A stretch of DNA of 44,802 bases from an uncultured Clostridia bacterium (GCA_947627795.1 CANQXJ010000012.1:1-44802); one strand, 5' to 3'. Shown: positions 16,321 to 26,227, numbered from the stretch's first letter. Notes: a model not told the origin generated them from the letters alone. A program made the numbers and translations.

Positions 16321-17733
16321 TTACTGCACCGGATAAACCTTATTCTCCTCGTCCAATAAATCTCCGTCTATTTTATATTTCTGCGCGCGGCGGTATTCAA
16401 AGAATTTGACCGCGACCTGTCCGAACAGCGCGTATGACAATACATCCTCCGGCTGCTCTATCCATTCGGCGCATTCCTTTTTCATCTGCTCCAGCTCCGG
16501 CGGGATCAAATCTGCGGGACGGCAGGTGATACGCTTTTCGTCGCCGATTATTTTCTTTACTATATCCTCCGAAATCTCCACCGGGCATTTGCCGTATTCG
16601 CCTCTTACGAGTCCCTTCGTTTCCTTGGAAACCATCTTGTATCTCTCGCCCATCAGGACGTTTAAAACAGCCTGCGTTCCGACTATCTGCGACGACGGCG
16701 TTACCAGCGGCGGATAGCCCATGTCCGCTCTTACGCGAGGCACTTCCTTGAGCACTTCCTCATACGCGTCCTCTCTGCCCTGCTGCTTAAGCTGCGAAAC
16801 GAGGTTAGAGAGCATACCGCCCGGCACCTGATATTTCAATGTATTAACGTCAACGCCCATTACCTTCGGGTTCATAAGCCCGCTCGCGAGATACTTTTCT
16901 CTTAGCGGCTTGAAATAATCGCATATTTCAACGAGCTTGTCAAGGTCGTAGCCCGTATCGTACGGAGTACCCTGCAGCGCCGCGACGATCGGCTCTGTCG
17001 GCGGCTGCGACGTACCCATAGCCATAGGCGACATAGCGCAGTCTATCACGTCAACGCCCGCCTCGATCGCCTTCAAATAAACCATAGAAGCCTCGCCCGA
17101 CGTGTAGTGAGTATGCAGCTGAATAGGTATTTTAACTGTTTCCTTCATAGCCTTTACGAGATCATACGCGGTATACGGCAGAAGCAAGCCCGCCATATCC
17201 TTGATACAAATCGAATCCGCGCCCATTTCCTCGAGCTGCTTCGCGAGCTTCGTGAAGCTTTCGATATTGTGAACGGGGCTTATCGTGTAGCACACGGTAG
17301 CCTGCAAATGTCCCTTTTCCTTCTTGCACGCTTTGATCGCGCATTCGAGATTCCGCACGTCGTTGAGCGCGTCGAAGATGCGCAGAATATCAATACCGTT
17401 CGCGATTGACTTCTGCACGAAATACTCAACTATATCGTCTGCGTAATGTCTGTAGCCCAGAATATTCTGACCTCTGAACAGCATTTGCAGCGGAGTTTTC
17501 TTTGCCTTATCCTTAATTTTTCTAAGTCTCTCCCACGGATCCTCGTTTAAGAAGCGCAGGCACGAGTCAAACGTCGCGCCGCCCCACGCTTCGAGCGAAT
17601 GAAATCCTACATCGTCGAGCTTCTCAACGATCGGGAGCATATCCTCCGTAGTCATACGCGTAGCGATAAGCGACTGATGCGCATCGCGCAGGACTGTTTC
17701 GGTAATTTCAACCGGTTTAGGTTTGTTAGCCAT
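16321..17733 (-). CDS. oadA: Oxaloacetate/pyruvate carboxyltransferase subunit (OadA / 5S type)
   Basis: This TIM-barrel subunit moves a carboxyl group between oxaloacetate/pyruvate and carrier-bound biotin. The 470-aa protein has ETVLRDAHQSLIATRM (metal-binding Asp17), the active-site Lys in CIKDMAGLLLP, the metal ligands in LHTHYTSG, and the conserved C-terminal PYC/OadA region (PGGMLSNL onwards). There is no fused biotin domain; the carrier is the separate protein at 19040. It equals OadA of the Na+ pump, PycB of two-subunit pyruvate carboxylase, or the 5S subunit of transcarboxylase. It is last in the five-gene operon, 13 bp after the beta subunit. Confidence 0.92.
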   Translation of the reverse strand: MANKPKPVEITETVLRDAHQSLIATRMTTEDMLPIVEKLDDVGFHSLEAWGGATFDSCLRFLNEDPWERLRKIKDKAKKTPLQMLFRGQNILGYRHYADDIVEYFVQKSIANGIDILRIFDALNDVRNLECAIKACKKEKGHLQATVCYTISPVHNIESFTKLAKQLEEMGADSICIKDMAGLLLPYTAYDLVKAMKETVKIPIQLHTHYTSGEASMVYLKAIEAGVDVIDCAMSPMAMGTSQPPTEPIVAALQGTPYDTGYDLDKLVEICDYFKPLREKYLASGLMNPKVMGVDVNTLKYQVPGGMLSNLVSQLKQQGREDAYEEVLKEVPRVRADMGYPPLVTPSSQIVGTQAVLNVLMGERYKMVSKETKGLVRGEYGKCPVEISEDIVKKIIGDEKRITCRPADLIPPELEQMKKECAEWIEQPEDVLSYALFGQVAVKFFEYRRAQKYKIDGDLLDEENKVYPVQ

Positions 17734-17746
17734 ATATATTTCCTCC

Positions 17747-19009
17747 TTAACTGAATAATGACAGGAACACGCCCGCCGCTACCGCCGAGCCTATAACTCC
17801 GGCAACGTTCGGTCCCATCGCGTGCATGAGCAGGAAGTTTGACGGGTTCTCCTTCTGTCCCACCATCTGCGACACTCTCGCCGCCATCGGCACAGCTGAA
17901 ACTCCCGCCGAGCCTATCAGCGGATTTACCTTGCCCTTCGTAAGCACGCACATCAAATCGCCCAGGAGCAGACCGCCCGCCGTTGAGAAACAGAACGCGA
18001 TAAGTCCGAGCACGATAATGCCGAGCGTCTGCGGATTTAAGAAGCTCTCCGCCGTCGCCGTAGCGCCTACCGTCACGCCAAGGAAAATCGTTATAACGTT
18101 CATAAGTCCGTTCTGCGCCGTTTTTGAAAGTCTGTCCGCGACGCCTGATTCCTTCAAAAGATTTCCGAGCATCAGGCAGCCAACGAGCGCAACCGCGTCG
18201 GGGATTATAAACGCTACCACTATCGTAACTATTATCGGGAACAGTATTTTTTCCGTTTTTGAAACAGGTCTGAGCTGCTCCATAACTATCTGTCTTTGCT
18301 TTTTCGTAGTCAGCGCCTTCATTATTGGCGGCTGAATTACAGGGATGAGCGCCATGTATGAGTACGCCGCTATCGCTATCGCCGGTAATAGTGCCGGAGC
18401 GAGCGTTTTAGTGACGTAAATCGCCGTAGGTCCGTCCGCGCCGCCGATAATACCTATCGAAGCCGCTTCCTTTACGCCGAAGCTGATCGCCGGAACGAGC
18501 GCGCTAAGTACCAGCGCGCCGAGGAATGTGAAGAACACTCCGAACTGCGCCGCCGCGCCCAGCAAAATACTTTTCGGGTTCGCGATAAGCGGGCCGAAGT
18601 CCGTCATACAGCCGATGCCGACGAATATGAGCGGCGGATAAATGCCGAGCTTAACGCCTAAGTACAGTAAATCGAGCAGTCCGCCCTCGGACACGACTCG
18701 CTGTATGTCGATATGGCTGCCGTCGAGCATATATTCGGGATTGGTAAAAAATTCCGTGTGCATCATGATCGCGCTCGAGCCTTTGAACATAGGCATATTC
18801 GTAAGCAGCATACCGAACGCGATAGGCAGAAGCAGCAGCGGCTCAAACTTTTTTACGATAGCGAGATACAAAAGCAAGCAGGCGATCGCGATCATAAGCG
18901 GCGTGCCTATGGCTTGCAGAATATCTCCCGCGGCAAACGCGGCGCGCATATCGCCGAGCATCGCGGCAAGTCCGGTGCTGCCCATAAAATCTATTATGCT
19001 TTGAAACAC
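17747..19009 (-). CDS. oadB: Na+-translocating decarboxylase beta subunit
   Basis: This polytopic membrane subunit decarboxylates carboxybiotin and exports Na+ in exchange. The 420-aa protein is almost entirely hydrophobic, with about ten membrane segments. The conserved SIGIIGGADGPTAIYVT carries the essential Asp, and a second conserved stretch is PLIGSAGVSAVPMAARV. OadB, MmdB and GcdB share this fold, and sequence alone does not separate them here. It lies 30 bp after the biotin carrier gene. Confidence 0.93.
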   Translation of the reverse strand: MFQSIIDFMGSTGLAAMLGDMRAAFAAGDILQAIGTPLMIAIACLLLYLAIVKKFEPLLLLPIAFGMLLTNMPMFKGSSAIMMHTEFFTNPEYMLDGSHIDIQRVVSEGGLLDLLYLGVKLGIYPPLIFVGIGCMTDFGPLIANPKSILLGAAAQFGVFFTFLGALVLSALVPAISFGVKEAASIGIIGGADGPTAIYVTKTLAPALLPAIAIAAYSYMALIPVIQPPIMKALTTKKQRQIVMEQLRPVSKTEKILFPIIVTIVVAFIIPDAVALVGCLMLGNLLKESGVADRLSKTAQNGLMNVITIFLGVTVGATATAESFLNPQTLGIIVLGLIAFCFSTAGGLLLGDLMCVLTKGKVNPLIGSAGVSAVPMAARVSQMVGQKENPSNFLLMHAMGPNVAGVIGSAVAAGVFLSLFS

Positions 19010-19039
19010 TTGTCTGTCACCACTTTCTGAATCAATTTT

Positions 19040-19420
19040 TTAGTTTACGGAAATGATAACATCGCCGCTGTTCACGCTCGCGCCGTTTGACGCGTTAACA
19101 CTTGCGACCGTGCCCTCAACGCCCGCGAAAATTTCGTTTTCCATCTTCATCGCCTCGAGTACCGCGACGAGAGTGTCAGCCTTTACCGTGTCGCCTACGT
19201 TTACCTTTACCGACATGATAGTGCCCGGCATAGGAGCCGTGACCTTCTTAGATCCCATAGCGCCCGACGGAGCAGGAGCAGCCTTCGGAGCAGGCGCAGC
19301 CGCCGGAGCGGGAGCCGGTGCCGGTGCCGGAGCTATCGGAGCAGACGTCTGAACGCCGCCTACTTCCTCCACATCAACAGCGTATGTTTTACCGTTTACA
19401 GTGATATTAAACTTTCTCAT
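19040..19420 (-). CDS. mmdC: Biotin carboxyl carrier subunit
   Basis: A 126-aa mobile carrier that shuttles carboxybiotin between carboxyltransferase and membrane pump. The biotinylation motif EAMKMEN places biotin on Lys92. Residues about 25-53 form a flexible Ala/Pro linker with PAPA repeats, as in MmdC and the 1.3S subunit of transcarboxylase. The N-terminal region (MRKFNITVNGKTYAVDV) is the usual beta-strand segment. It may serve both the 12S-type and the 5S-type subunits of this operon. Confidence 0.93.
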   Translation of the reverse strand: MRKFNITVNGKTYAVDVEEVGGVQTSAPIAPAPAPAPAPAAAPAPKAAPAPSGAMGSKKVTAPMPGTIMSVKVNVGDTVKADTLVAVLEAMKMENEIFAGVEGTVASVNASNGASVNSGDVIISVN

Positions 19421-19432
19421 ATTTTTACCTCC

Positions 19433-19882
19433 CTAAAATCTGTTATTTATAGTCTCATTAACGCCCGCCCTGTTCCAAGCCGACGATAAACCGCCTACGC
19501 GCTTGTAGGATTTTATTCGTAAATTGTAAGTCGAAGTATTCAGGCTCGCGGCAACGGCTGCCGTGAGTATAGCGACGAGCTCCTCCTCGGGAATGTCGTC
19601 CGGTCCGTAAGGCTCGTTGTGGTTTTTATCCGTGGTATACGTTGCCTCAACTCCGCCCGGCACATGTTTCATTCCAATCAGCTTCGCTTCGTTTAACGGA
19701 AGCTCCTCAACCGCCTTGCCGAGCGCTTTTTCCATAGAAGTCATCTGTTTTTTCGGGTCTTTATAGAAAATCACCTTGAAAAGGTAGAGCACTATCATAA
19801 GTATAACAAGCACCGAGAAAACTATCGAAAGACCGAGTACCGTGACCTGTAAACCTTCGCCTAAAGCATCTGCCAAATTCAT
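19433..19882 (-). CDS. oadG: Na+-pump decarboxylase gamma/delta subunit (OadG family)
   Basis: A small assembly subunit with one N-terminal membrane helix (about residues 14-36, VLGLSIVFSVLVILMIVLYLF) and a cytosolic part. In this family it tethers the carboxyltransferase to the beta subunit. The 149-aa form has an extra C-terminal domain (EEELVAILTAAVAASLNTS...) as in MmdD-type subunits. It lies 12 bp before the biotin carrier and 33 bp after mmdA. Confidence 0.85.
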   Translation of the reverse strand: MNLADALGEGLQVTVLGLSIVFSVLVILMIVLYLFKVIFYKDPKKQMTSMEKALGKAVEELPLNEAKLIGMKHVPGGVEATYTTDKNHNEPYGPDDIPEEELVAILTAAVAASLNTSTYNLRIKSYKRVGGLSSAWNRAGVNETINNRF

Positions 19883-19915
19883 AATCGTTATCTCCTTTCC
19901 GAAAATCCCAATAGA

Positions 19916-21466
19916 TCAGACAGGGAGATTTCCATGCTTTTTAGCAGGACGAGACTCGCGCTTTGACGCAAGCATTTCGAGCGCCGCTATTATTCTCGGT
20001 CTTGTCGAATCCGGCTCTATAACATCGTCAACGTAGCCTCTCGCAGCCGCGACATAGGGCGACGCGAAGCGGTTCCTGTACTCGTTGATTTTTTCCGCTC
20101 TCGTCCTTATGGGATCGTTGCTGTTTTTGATGTCGTCCTTAAAAATGATGTTCGCCGCGCCGTCCGGTCCCATAACCGCAATTTCCGCCGTGGGCCAAGC
20201 CATAACTATATCCGCGCCGACGTGCTTCGAGCTCATAGCGATATACGCGCCGCCGTACGCCTTTCTTATAATAACGTTTATCTTCGGCACGGTAGCCTCG
20301 CAATACGCGTAAAGAAGCTTCGCGCCGTGGCGGATAATGCCGCCCTGCTCCTGCTCGACTCCGGGGAAATAACCCGGCACGTCGGTGAGCGTCACGAGCG
20401 GAATATTGAAGCTGTCGCAGAAGCGTACAAACCTCGCCGCCTTGTCTGACGAGTCGATATCGAGCGAGCCCGCCATAACCTTCGGCTGATTAGCCACTAT
20501 TCCGACAGTGCCGCCGTTCATTCTAGCGAAGCCGACAACTATATTCTGCGCGAAATCCGCGTGAACCTCCATAAAATCGCCGTTATCCACTATTTCCGCA
20601 ATAACGTCCTTTATATCGTAAGCCTTGTTCGCCTCGTCGGGGACGATCGTCGTGAGCTTCTCGCTCAGTCTGTTTATCTCGTCCGACGGCGCGACATACG
20701 GCGTTTCCTCCAAATTGTTTGACGGAAGGAACGAAAGCAAGCGTCTTATCTGCGCTATGCACTCCTCCTCGGTCTTAGCCGCAAAGTGCGCCACGCCCGA
20801 TTTTGACGCGTGGACCTGCGCTCCGCCGAGGTCGTTCGAGGTCACGTCCTCGCCCGTTACCGATTTTATAACCTGCGGGCCTGTGATAAACATCTGGCTT
20901 GTCTTGTCCACCATAAATATGAAATCCGTGATAGCCGGAGAATAAACCGCTCCGCCCGCGCACGGTCCCATAATTACCGAGATCTGCGGGATAACGCCGC
21001 TGTTGCAGGTGTTTCTGAAAAATATCTCGCCGAAGCCCGAAAGAGCGTCAATGCCCTCCTGTATCCTCGCGCCGCCCGAATCGTTCAAGCCGATTATCGG
21101 AGCGCCCATCTTCGCCGCCATATCCATAACCTTGCATATTTTCTTCGCGTGCATTTCGCCGAGCGATCCGCCTATTACGGTGAAGTCCTGCGCGTACGCG
21201 TAAACGAGCCTGCCGTCGACTGTGCCGTAGCCCGTGACAACGCCCTCGCCCGGAGCTTCAACGCAGTCCATGCCAAAATCGCTGCAGCGGTGCGTCACAA
21301 ACGCATCTATCTCGACGAAGCTGCCCTCGTCCATGAGCATTTTGATACGCTCGCGCGCGGTCATTTTACCGGAATCATGCTGCTTTTTGATTTTAGCCTC
21401 TCCCCCGCCGTTTTCAATCGTTTGGCGGCGGTACTGAAGCTCGGTCAATTTGTCAACTGTTCCCAT
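19916..21466 (-). CDS. mmdA: Acyl-CoA carboxyltransferase (methylmalonyl-CoA decarboxylase alpha / 12S type)
   Basis: This subunit transfers the carboxyl group between methylmalonyl-CoA (or a related acyl-CoA) and biotin. The 516-aa protein has two crotonase-like halves. Marks are KMTARERI, the N-half oxyanion loop GGARIQEGI with GPCAGGAVYSPA, and the C-half DVPGYFPGVEQE followed by GGAYIAMSSKHVGADIV. It could be MmdA, a propionyl-CoA carboxylase beta subunit, or the 12S subunit of transcarboxylase; gene order (with oadG, mmdC, oadB) supports MmdA or 12S. GGAGG precedes the ATG. It is first in the operon. Confidence 0.92.
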   Translation of the reverse strand: MGTVDKLTELQYRRQTIENGGGEAKIKKQHDSGKMTARERIKMLMDEGSFVEIDAFVTHRCSDFGMDCVEAPGEGVVTGYGTVDGRLVYAYAQDFTVIGGSLGEMHAKKICKVMDMAAKMGAPIIGLNDSGGARIQEGIDALSGFGEIFFRNTCNSGVIPQISVIMGPCAGGAVYSPAITDFIFMVDKTSQMFITGPQVIKSVTGEDVTSNDLGGAQVHASKSGVAHFAAKTEEECIAQIRRLLSFLPSNNLEETPYVAPSDEINRLSEKLTTIVPDEANKAYDIKDVIAEIVDNGDFMEVHADFAQNIVVGFARMNGGTVGIVANQPKVMAGSLDIDSSDKAARFVRFCDSFNIPLVTLTDVPGYFPGVEQEQGGIIRHGAKLLYAYCEATVPKINVIIRKAYGGAYIAMSSKHVGADIVMAWPTAEIAVMGPDGAANIIFKDDIKNSNDPIRTRAEKINEYRNRFASPYVAAARGYVDDVIEPDSTRPRIIAALEMLASKRESRPAKKHGNLPV

Positions 21467-21554
21467 GTTTTAACCTCCATTGCCTGTATTTTGTGCCGTA
21501 TATAATATGAAAATACCATATAAGGCTAATAGATAAAATTTACACTCATTGTAC

Positions 21555-21583
21555 ATTATAACTTGAATTTGACATTTTTTCAA
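21555..21583 (-). promoter_or_regulatory. Sigma-A promoter of the decarboxylase operon
   Basis: On the minus strand TTGAAA (21578-21583) is 17 bp from TATAAT (21555-21560). The predicted leader is about 80 nt. Confidence 0.8.
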
Positions 21584-21757
21584 CAAATTTTTAAATGTTA
21601 CCTATAAAAAATACCGGCGAATATTTGTCGGGTTTTTGTATGAGTTTCACAAAAGAACGTCATATCGTTCACATTACGGCGTATTTTACGGCGGTGTTTA
21701 TACTGCTTCGCTGTTTTTTCTTTAATTCAAAAACCGCTCAAATTTAAATGAAATTTA
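21584..21757. other. Spacer between divergent promoters
   Basis: I see no gene here. It holds a small inverted repeat GAACG-TCATAT-CGTTC (about 21656-21671) that could be an operator, and no convincing terminator or riboswitch. Confidence 0.4.
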
Positions 21758-21786
21758 TTGACATATTACGCCTTAAATGGTATAAT
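21758..21786 (+). promoter_or_regulatory. Perfect consensus sigma-A promoter of yhbY-leuS
   Basis: TTGACA (21758-21763) is 17 bp from TATAAT (21781-21786), with TGG before the -10. Both boxes and the spacing are ideal. The transcript should start near 21793. Confidence 0.9.
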
Positions 21787-21829
21787 CTACAATGATTAAG
21801 TATGTAAAAACGAATTAGCGGGAGATAAT

Positions 21830-22132
21830 ATGATTACAAGCAAACAGAGAGCATATCTGAGAAAGCTCGCGCACGGCCTCGAACCGATTTTTCAAATCGG
21901 CAAAGACGGTGTGAGCGAAACATTGATAGAAGGAATAGGAAAAGCTTTGGAAAAGCGCGAGATAGTAAAGGTCCACATCCTCGAATCCGCGCTTCTCGAC
22001 ACGCGCGAAACGTGCGACGAGATTGCGCGGGAGCTTGGCGCGGAGCCGGTGCAGGCGATTGGAAACAAATTCACGCTGTACCGTGAATCGAGCGATGAAA
22101 AGAACAAAAAAATAGAGCTGCCGAAACGATGA
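21830..22132 (+). CDS. yhbY: Ribosome-assembly RNA-binding protein YhbY (CRM domain)
   Basis: A 100-aa single CRM/YhbY domain protein that binds pre-50S ribosomal particles. The start LTSKQRAYLRKLAHGLEPIFQIGKDG-like segment and the GxxG-type loop are the family signature; KFTLYRES ends the domain. A short charged tail follows. GGGAG precedes the ATG. The last 4 nt overlap nadD (ATGA), so translation is coupled. The order yqeI-nadD-yqeK-rsfS is conserved in Firmicutes (B. subtilis yqeI is the homolog). Confidence 0.93.
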   Translation: MITSKQRAYLRKLAHGLEPIFQIGKDGVSETLIEGIGKALEKREIVKVHILESALLDTRETCDEIARELGAEPVQAIGNKFTLYRESSDEKNKKIELPKR

Positions 22133-22722
22133 AAAGAGTAGGTATAATGGGCGGCACGTTCGATCCTATTCATAACGCGCATCTTATAATAGGAAGCTAC
22201 GCGCTTGAGCAGTACGCTCTCGGCGAGGTTATTTTTATGACCGGCGGCAATCCGTCGCACAAGAAAACGGGAACAAACGCCGATATGCGTCTTGAAATGA
22301 CAAGGCTCGCGGTCAAGGATGATCCGTTATTCTCGGCAAGCGATTATGAAGTAAATAAGAAAGATTATTCGTATACGCTCACGACAATGCAATACCTCAC
22401 GGAGCACGATCCCGATACCGAGTATTACTTCATAATCGGAGAGGATTCGCTCGATTCGATCGACACATGGTACAAGCCCGAAAAAATACTTGAGCTTTGC
22501 AAAATCCTCGTATTCCCCCGAAGCCGCGGCAAAAACAGACTGCGCGAAAAGGCGGACGCGGCGATGAAACGGCTTGGCGGCGAAATACTCATAATCGACG
22601 CGCCGATATTCGAGCTATCCTCAACCGAAATCCGCGAGCGGGTTAGAGAAGGAAAATCGATTCGCTACATGCTCCCCGAACCGGTGCAGAAATTTATCGA
22701 AAAAAATGATTTGTACAAATAA
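22129..22722 (+). CDS. nadD: Nicotinate-nucleotide adenylyltransferase
   Basis: NadD adenylates nicotinate mononucleotide to NaAD in NAD synthesis, downstream of the nadABC products encoded at 37369-40446. The 197-aa protein has the nucleotidyltransferase motif GGTFDPIHNAHL, EYYFIIGEDSLDS, and the C-terminal LSSTEIRERV (the ISSTxIR motif). It overlaps yhbY by 4 nt. NaAD is also the substrate of LarB, whose gene is at 14521. Confidence 0.95.
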   Translation: MKRVGIMGGTFDPIHNAHLIIGSYALEQYALGEVIFMTGGNPSHKKTGTNADMRLEMTRLAVKDDPLFSASDYEVNKKDYSYTLTTMQYLTEHDPDTEYYFIIGEDSLDSIDTWYKPEKILELCKILVFPRSRGKNRLREKADAAMKRLGGEILIIDAPIFELSSTEIRERVREGKSIRYMLPEPVQKFIEKNDLYK

Positions 22723-22740
22723 CAGAAAGGCAAATCCAAT

Positions 22741-23322
22741 ATGAAAAAACCAACAAAAAAACTCGAAGAAAAACTAAAAAACTCGATCCCCCCAAAGCGC
22801 TACAAACACGTCATGGGCGTATGCGAAGAGGCGGTCAAGCTCGCGCATCAATACGGCGCGGACGAAACAAAGGCGTACACCGCCGCGCTTCTGCACGACT
22901 GCGCGAAGGGATATACGCAAGAGGAGCAGTTCCGACTATGCTCCGAATACGGAGTGAAGCTTGACAGAATATCGAAAAAATGTCCCGCCGTTATCCACGC
23001 TCCCCTCGGAGCGGAGGTCGCGCGGCGCGAATATAAGATCGACGACGAGGAAATTTTAGGCGCTATAGCGTGGCACACGGTAGGCAAGACGCGCATGACG
23101 CTTCTCGAAAAAATAATTTACATAGCCGATATGATAGAACCCTCTCGCGATTTCAAGGGCGTTAAGAAGCTCCGAAAGAAGGCGTACGAGGACATCGACG
23201 AGGCGATGCTTATGTGTATCGCGCAGGGACTTAAATACAACGTAAAAAAAGGCGCGGTGATCCACCCGAAAACGCTGGAGGCGTGGAATTACCTGCAAAT
23301 CAATAAAAAGACGGAGGAGTAA
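22741..23322 (+). CDS. yqeK: HD-domain phosphohydrolase YqeK
   Basis: YqeK family proteins hydrolyse diadenosine tetraphosphate (Ap4A). The 193-aa protein has the metal-binding residues His (KRYKHVMGV), the HD pair in LLHDCAKG, His in VIHAPLGAEV, and the later Asp in IYIADMIEPSR. Only 18 bp separate it from nadD, with an AGAAAGG site before the ATG. The nadD-yqeK-rsfS block is a standard Firmicute arrangement. Confidence 0.93.
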   Translation: MKKPTKKLEEKLKNSIPPKRYKHVMGVCEEAVKLAHQYGADETKAYTAALLHDCAKGYTQEEQFRLCSEYGVKLDRISKKCPAVIHAPLGAEVARREYKIDDEEILGAIAWHTVGKTRMTLLEKIIYIADMIEPSRDFKGVKKLRKKAYEDIDEAMLMCIAQGLKYNVKKGAVIHPKTLEAWNYLQINKKTEE

Positions 23323-23323
23323 A

Positions 23324-23674
23324 ATGGACATTGAGAAAAGACTTGAAATCATAAAGGACGCGCTCGAGGACAAGAAAGCGTCGGACATCGAGATCATAAA
23401 CGTGGCGGAGCAGACTTCGATCGCGGACTATTTCGTGATAGCGTCGTGCCAGTCGTCGATACAGGTCCGCGCGTGCGTGGACAGCGTCGAGGAAAAAATG
23501 GAGGAAGCCGGCGAAAACGTGCGCCACACCGAGGGTTACCGCGGCGGCTCGTGGATCCTGATGGACTACGGCGACATAGTTGTTCACGTAATGCAGGAGG
23601 AAACGCGGCAGTTCTACTCGATAGAACGTCTCTGGACAGAGGGAATGCCCGCCGATATAGATGAAGAAGAATAA
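23324..23674 (+). CDS. rsfS: Ribosomal silencing factor RsfS
   Basis: RsfS binds ribosomal protein uL14 on the 50S subunit and blocks subunit joining when nutrients are short. The 116-aa protein carries the family core [37 protein letters not shown] and [19 protein letters not shown]. It starts 1 bp after the yqeK stop, so it is probably translationally coupled. Confidence 0.95.
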   Translation: MDIEKRLEIIKDALEDKKASDIEIINVAEQTSIADYFVIASCQSSIQVRACVDSVEEKMEEAGENVRHTEGYRGGSWILMDYGDIVVHVMQEETRQFYSIERLWTEGMPADIDEEE

Positions 23675-23687
23675 GGAGTTGATACCG

Positions 23688-26099
23688 ATGGAATCATATA
23701 ATTTTAAAAGCATTGAGAAAAAATGGCAGGACAAATGGGAGGAAGCGAAAATCTTCCATGCGGAGAACGGCTCGGATAAGCCTAAGTATTACACGCTTAT
23801 TGAATTCCCCTACCCTTCCGGCGCCGGTCTGCACGTGGGACACCCGAGAAGCTATACCGCTCTTGATATAATCGCGAGAAAGCGCCGCATGGAGGGCTAT
23901 AACGTGCTCTACCCCATAGGCTGGGACGCGTTCGGACTGCCTACGGAGAATTTCGCGATAAAGAACAAAGTGCATCCGAAAATCATAACGGCGCAGAACA
24001 TTGCGAATTTCACGCGCCAGTTAAAGATGCTCGGCTTCTCGTTCGACTGGGACAGAGAGGTAAACACCACCGATCCGAATTACTACAAATGGACGCAGTG
24101 GATCTTCCTCCAGCTCTTCAAGCACGGACTCGCATATAAGCAGGAAATGCCGATAAACTGGTGCACGAGCTGTAAAGTGGGACTTTCCAACGAGGAGGTC
24201 GTAAACGGTGTATGCGAGCGCTGCGGCGGCGAGGTCGTACAGCGCAGAAAGAGCCAGTGGATGCTAAAAATTACCGAATACGCGCAGCGTCTTATCGACG
24301 ATCTTGACGAGGTTGATTATCTCGAGAAAATAAAGACGCAGCAGAAAAACTGGATAGGCAGAAGCGAGGGCGCGGAGGTCAAATTCAAGCTCTCGACGGG
24401 CGACGAAATGGTCGTCTACACCACGCGTGCCGACACGCTTTTCGGCGCGACATACACCGTTATGTCGCCGGAGCATCCGCTTATCGAAAAAATGAAGGAC
24501 TCGATCACGAATTATGACGAGGTCGAAGCGTACAAAGCCGAAGCCGCGAAAAAGAGCGAATTTGAAAGAACCGAGCTTGCGAAGGACAAGACGGGCGTAA
24601 AGCTCGAAAGCATTTACGCGATAAACCCCGCGAACGGCGAAAAACTGCCCGTGTTTATTTCCGACTACGTACTCGTAACGTACGGCACGGGCGCGATCAT
24701 GGCTGTTCCGGCTCACGACAGCCGTGACTGGGATTTCGCGAAGAAGTTCGATCTTCCGATAATCGAGGTCGTAGCGGGCGGCGAGGACGTTCAAAAGGAA
24801 GCGTACACCGATGTTTACAAGGGCAAAATGGTAAATTCGGGATTCCTCACCGGAATGACCGTAAAAGAGGCTATTCCGGCTATGATAGACTGGCTTGAAA
24901 AGGAAGGCTTGGGCAAACGCAAGGTCAACTTCAAGCTCCGCGACTGGGTATTCTCGCGCCAGCGTTACTGGGGCGAGCCTATTCCGCTCGTTCACTGCGA
25001 CAAGTGCGGCTGGGTAGCGATCCCCGAAAGCGAGCTCCCGCTCGTTCTTCCTGAGATAGACACGTTCGAGCCCGGCGAAAACGGCGAAAGTCCGCTCGCG
25101 AAGGCTACGGATTGGATAAACACGACCTGTCCTCACTGCGGCGGTCCGGCACAGAGAGAAACAGACACAATGCCACAGTGGGCAGGCTCGAGCTGGTACT
25201 TCCTCCGCTACATGGATCCGCACAACAACGACGCTCTCGCGTCGAAGGAAGCGCTCGAATACTGGTCGCCGATAGATTGGTACAACGGCGGCATGGAGCA
25301 CACGACGCTGCATTTGCTCTATTCGCGTTTCTGGCACAAGTTCCTCTACGACATCGGCGTAGTTCCGACGAAAGAGCCGTATATGAAGCGCACCTCGCAC
25401 GGCATGATTTTGGGCGAGAACAACGAAAAAATGTCAAAGTCGCGCGGCAACGTCGTAAATCCCGACGAGGTTGTAAACGAGTTCGGCGCGGACGCGTTCA
25501 GAACGTACGAAATGTTCATCGGCGCGTTCGACCAGTCAACGCCGTGGTCGCAGCAGGGACTCAAAGGTTGCTACAAGTTCCTCGAAAGAGTATGGAATTT
25601 GCAGAATATAATAACCGACGGCGAGGGCTACACGTCCGATTTGGAGAGCAGCATACACAAGACGATAAAAAAGGTCGGCGAGGACTTTGAGCGCATGAAG
25701 TTCAACACAGCCGTAGCCGCGATGATGAGCCTTGTCAACGACTACAGCAAAAAGGGCGCGATAACAAAGGACGAATACAAGGTACTTCTGATACTCTTAA
25801 ACCCCGTCGCTCCGCATATGACCGAGGAGCTTTGGGAAAAGTACGGCGACGGCGGATTCCTTTCGATCCATGCGTGGCCCGAATACGACGAGGCTAAGAC
25901 GGTTGACGAGGAAATCGAAATCGTATTGCAGATAAACGGCAAGATACGCGACAAACTGACGATCCCTGCGGGACTTGACAAGGACGGCACGGTTGAAGCG
26001 GCTATGGAAAGCGAGAGAATAAAGAGCCTTACCGAGGGCAAAACGATAATCAAGGTTATCGCGGTACCCGGAAAGCTTGTAAATATCGTTGTAAAGTAA
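23688..26099 (+). CDS. leuS: Leucyl-tRNA synthetase
   Basis: LeuS charges tRNA-Leu and edits mischarged products. The class I motifs are HVGH (within GLHVGHPRS) and KMSKS ([11 protein letters not shown]). The CP1 editing domain shows the threonine-rich [14 protein letters not shown] and [12 protein letters not shown]. Two zinc-type knuckles ([25 protein letters not shown]) and the [14 protein letters not shown] stretch are present. I chose the ATG at 23688 (MESYNF), 9 nt after AAGGAG; an in-frame ATG at 23661 lies inside rsfS. The frame gives about 803 aa, normal for the bacterial enzyme. No T-box leader was seen; it relies on the operon promoter. Confidence 0.96.
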   Translation: MESYNFKSIEKKWQDKWEEAKIFHAENGSDKPKYYTLIEFPYPSGAGLHVGHPRSYTALDIIARKRRMEGYNVLYPIGWDAFGLPTENFAIKNKVHPKIITAQNIANFTRQLKMLGFSFDWDREVNTTDPNYYKWTQWIFLQLFKHGLAYKQEMPINWCTSCKVGLSNEEVVNGVCERCGGEVVQRRKSQWMLKITEYAQRLIDDLDEVDYLEKIKTQQKNWIGRSEGAEVKFKLSTGDEMVVYTTRADTLFGATYTVMSPEHPLIEKMKDSITNYDEVEAYKAEAAKKSEFERTELAKDKTGVKLESIYAINPANGEKLPVFISDYVLVTYGTGAIMAVPAHDSRDWDFAKKFDLPIIEVVAGGEDVQKEAYTDVYKGKMVNSGFLTGMTVKEAIPAMIDWLEKEGLGKRKVNFKLRDWVFSRQRYWGEPIPLVHCDKCGWVAIPESELPLVLPEIDTFEPGENGESPLAKATDWINTTCPHCGGPAQRETDTMPQWAGSSWYFLRYMDPHNNDALASKEALEYWSPIDWYNGGMEHTTLHLLYSRFWHKFLYDIGVVPTKEPYMKRTSHGMILGENNEKMSKSRGNVVNPDEVVNEFGADAFRTYEMFIGAFDQSTPWSQQGLKGCYKFLERVWNLQNIITDGEGYTSDLESSIHKTIKKVGEDFERMKFNTAVAAMMSLVNDYSKKGAITKDEYKVLLILLNPVAPHMTEELWEKYGDGGFLSIHAWPEYDEAKTVDEEIEIVLQINGKIRDKLTIPAGLDKDGTVEAAMESERIKSLTEGKTIIKVIAVPGKLVNIVVK

Positions 26100-26139
26100 A
26101 GGCGGCATAAATTGCCGCTGACGCGGACAGACAAATAAG

Positions 26140-26177
26140 CGCCTCCGGTTGCTGCGTAACAGGCGTAACCGGAGGCG
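26140..26177 (+). terminator. Hairpin after leuS
   Basis: CGCCTCCGGTT (26140-26150) pairs perfectly with AACCGGAGGCG (26167-26177), followed by TTTCGC. The U-run is short, so termination efficiency is uncertain. Confidence 0.6.
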
Positions 26178-26227
26178 TTTCGCATGAGAAAAATTAAACA
26201 ACAAGTAAAGTAAATTATCAACTCATA

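Noticed and set aside
24264-25400. A 378-codon minus-strand open frame opposite leuS
   Set aside because: It lies entirely inside leuS and shows no family features, only the composition expected from the antisense frame.
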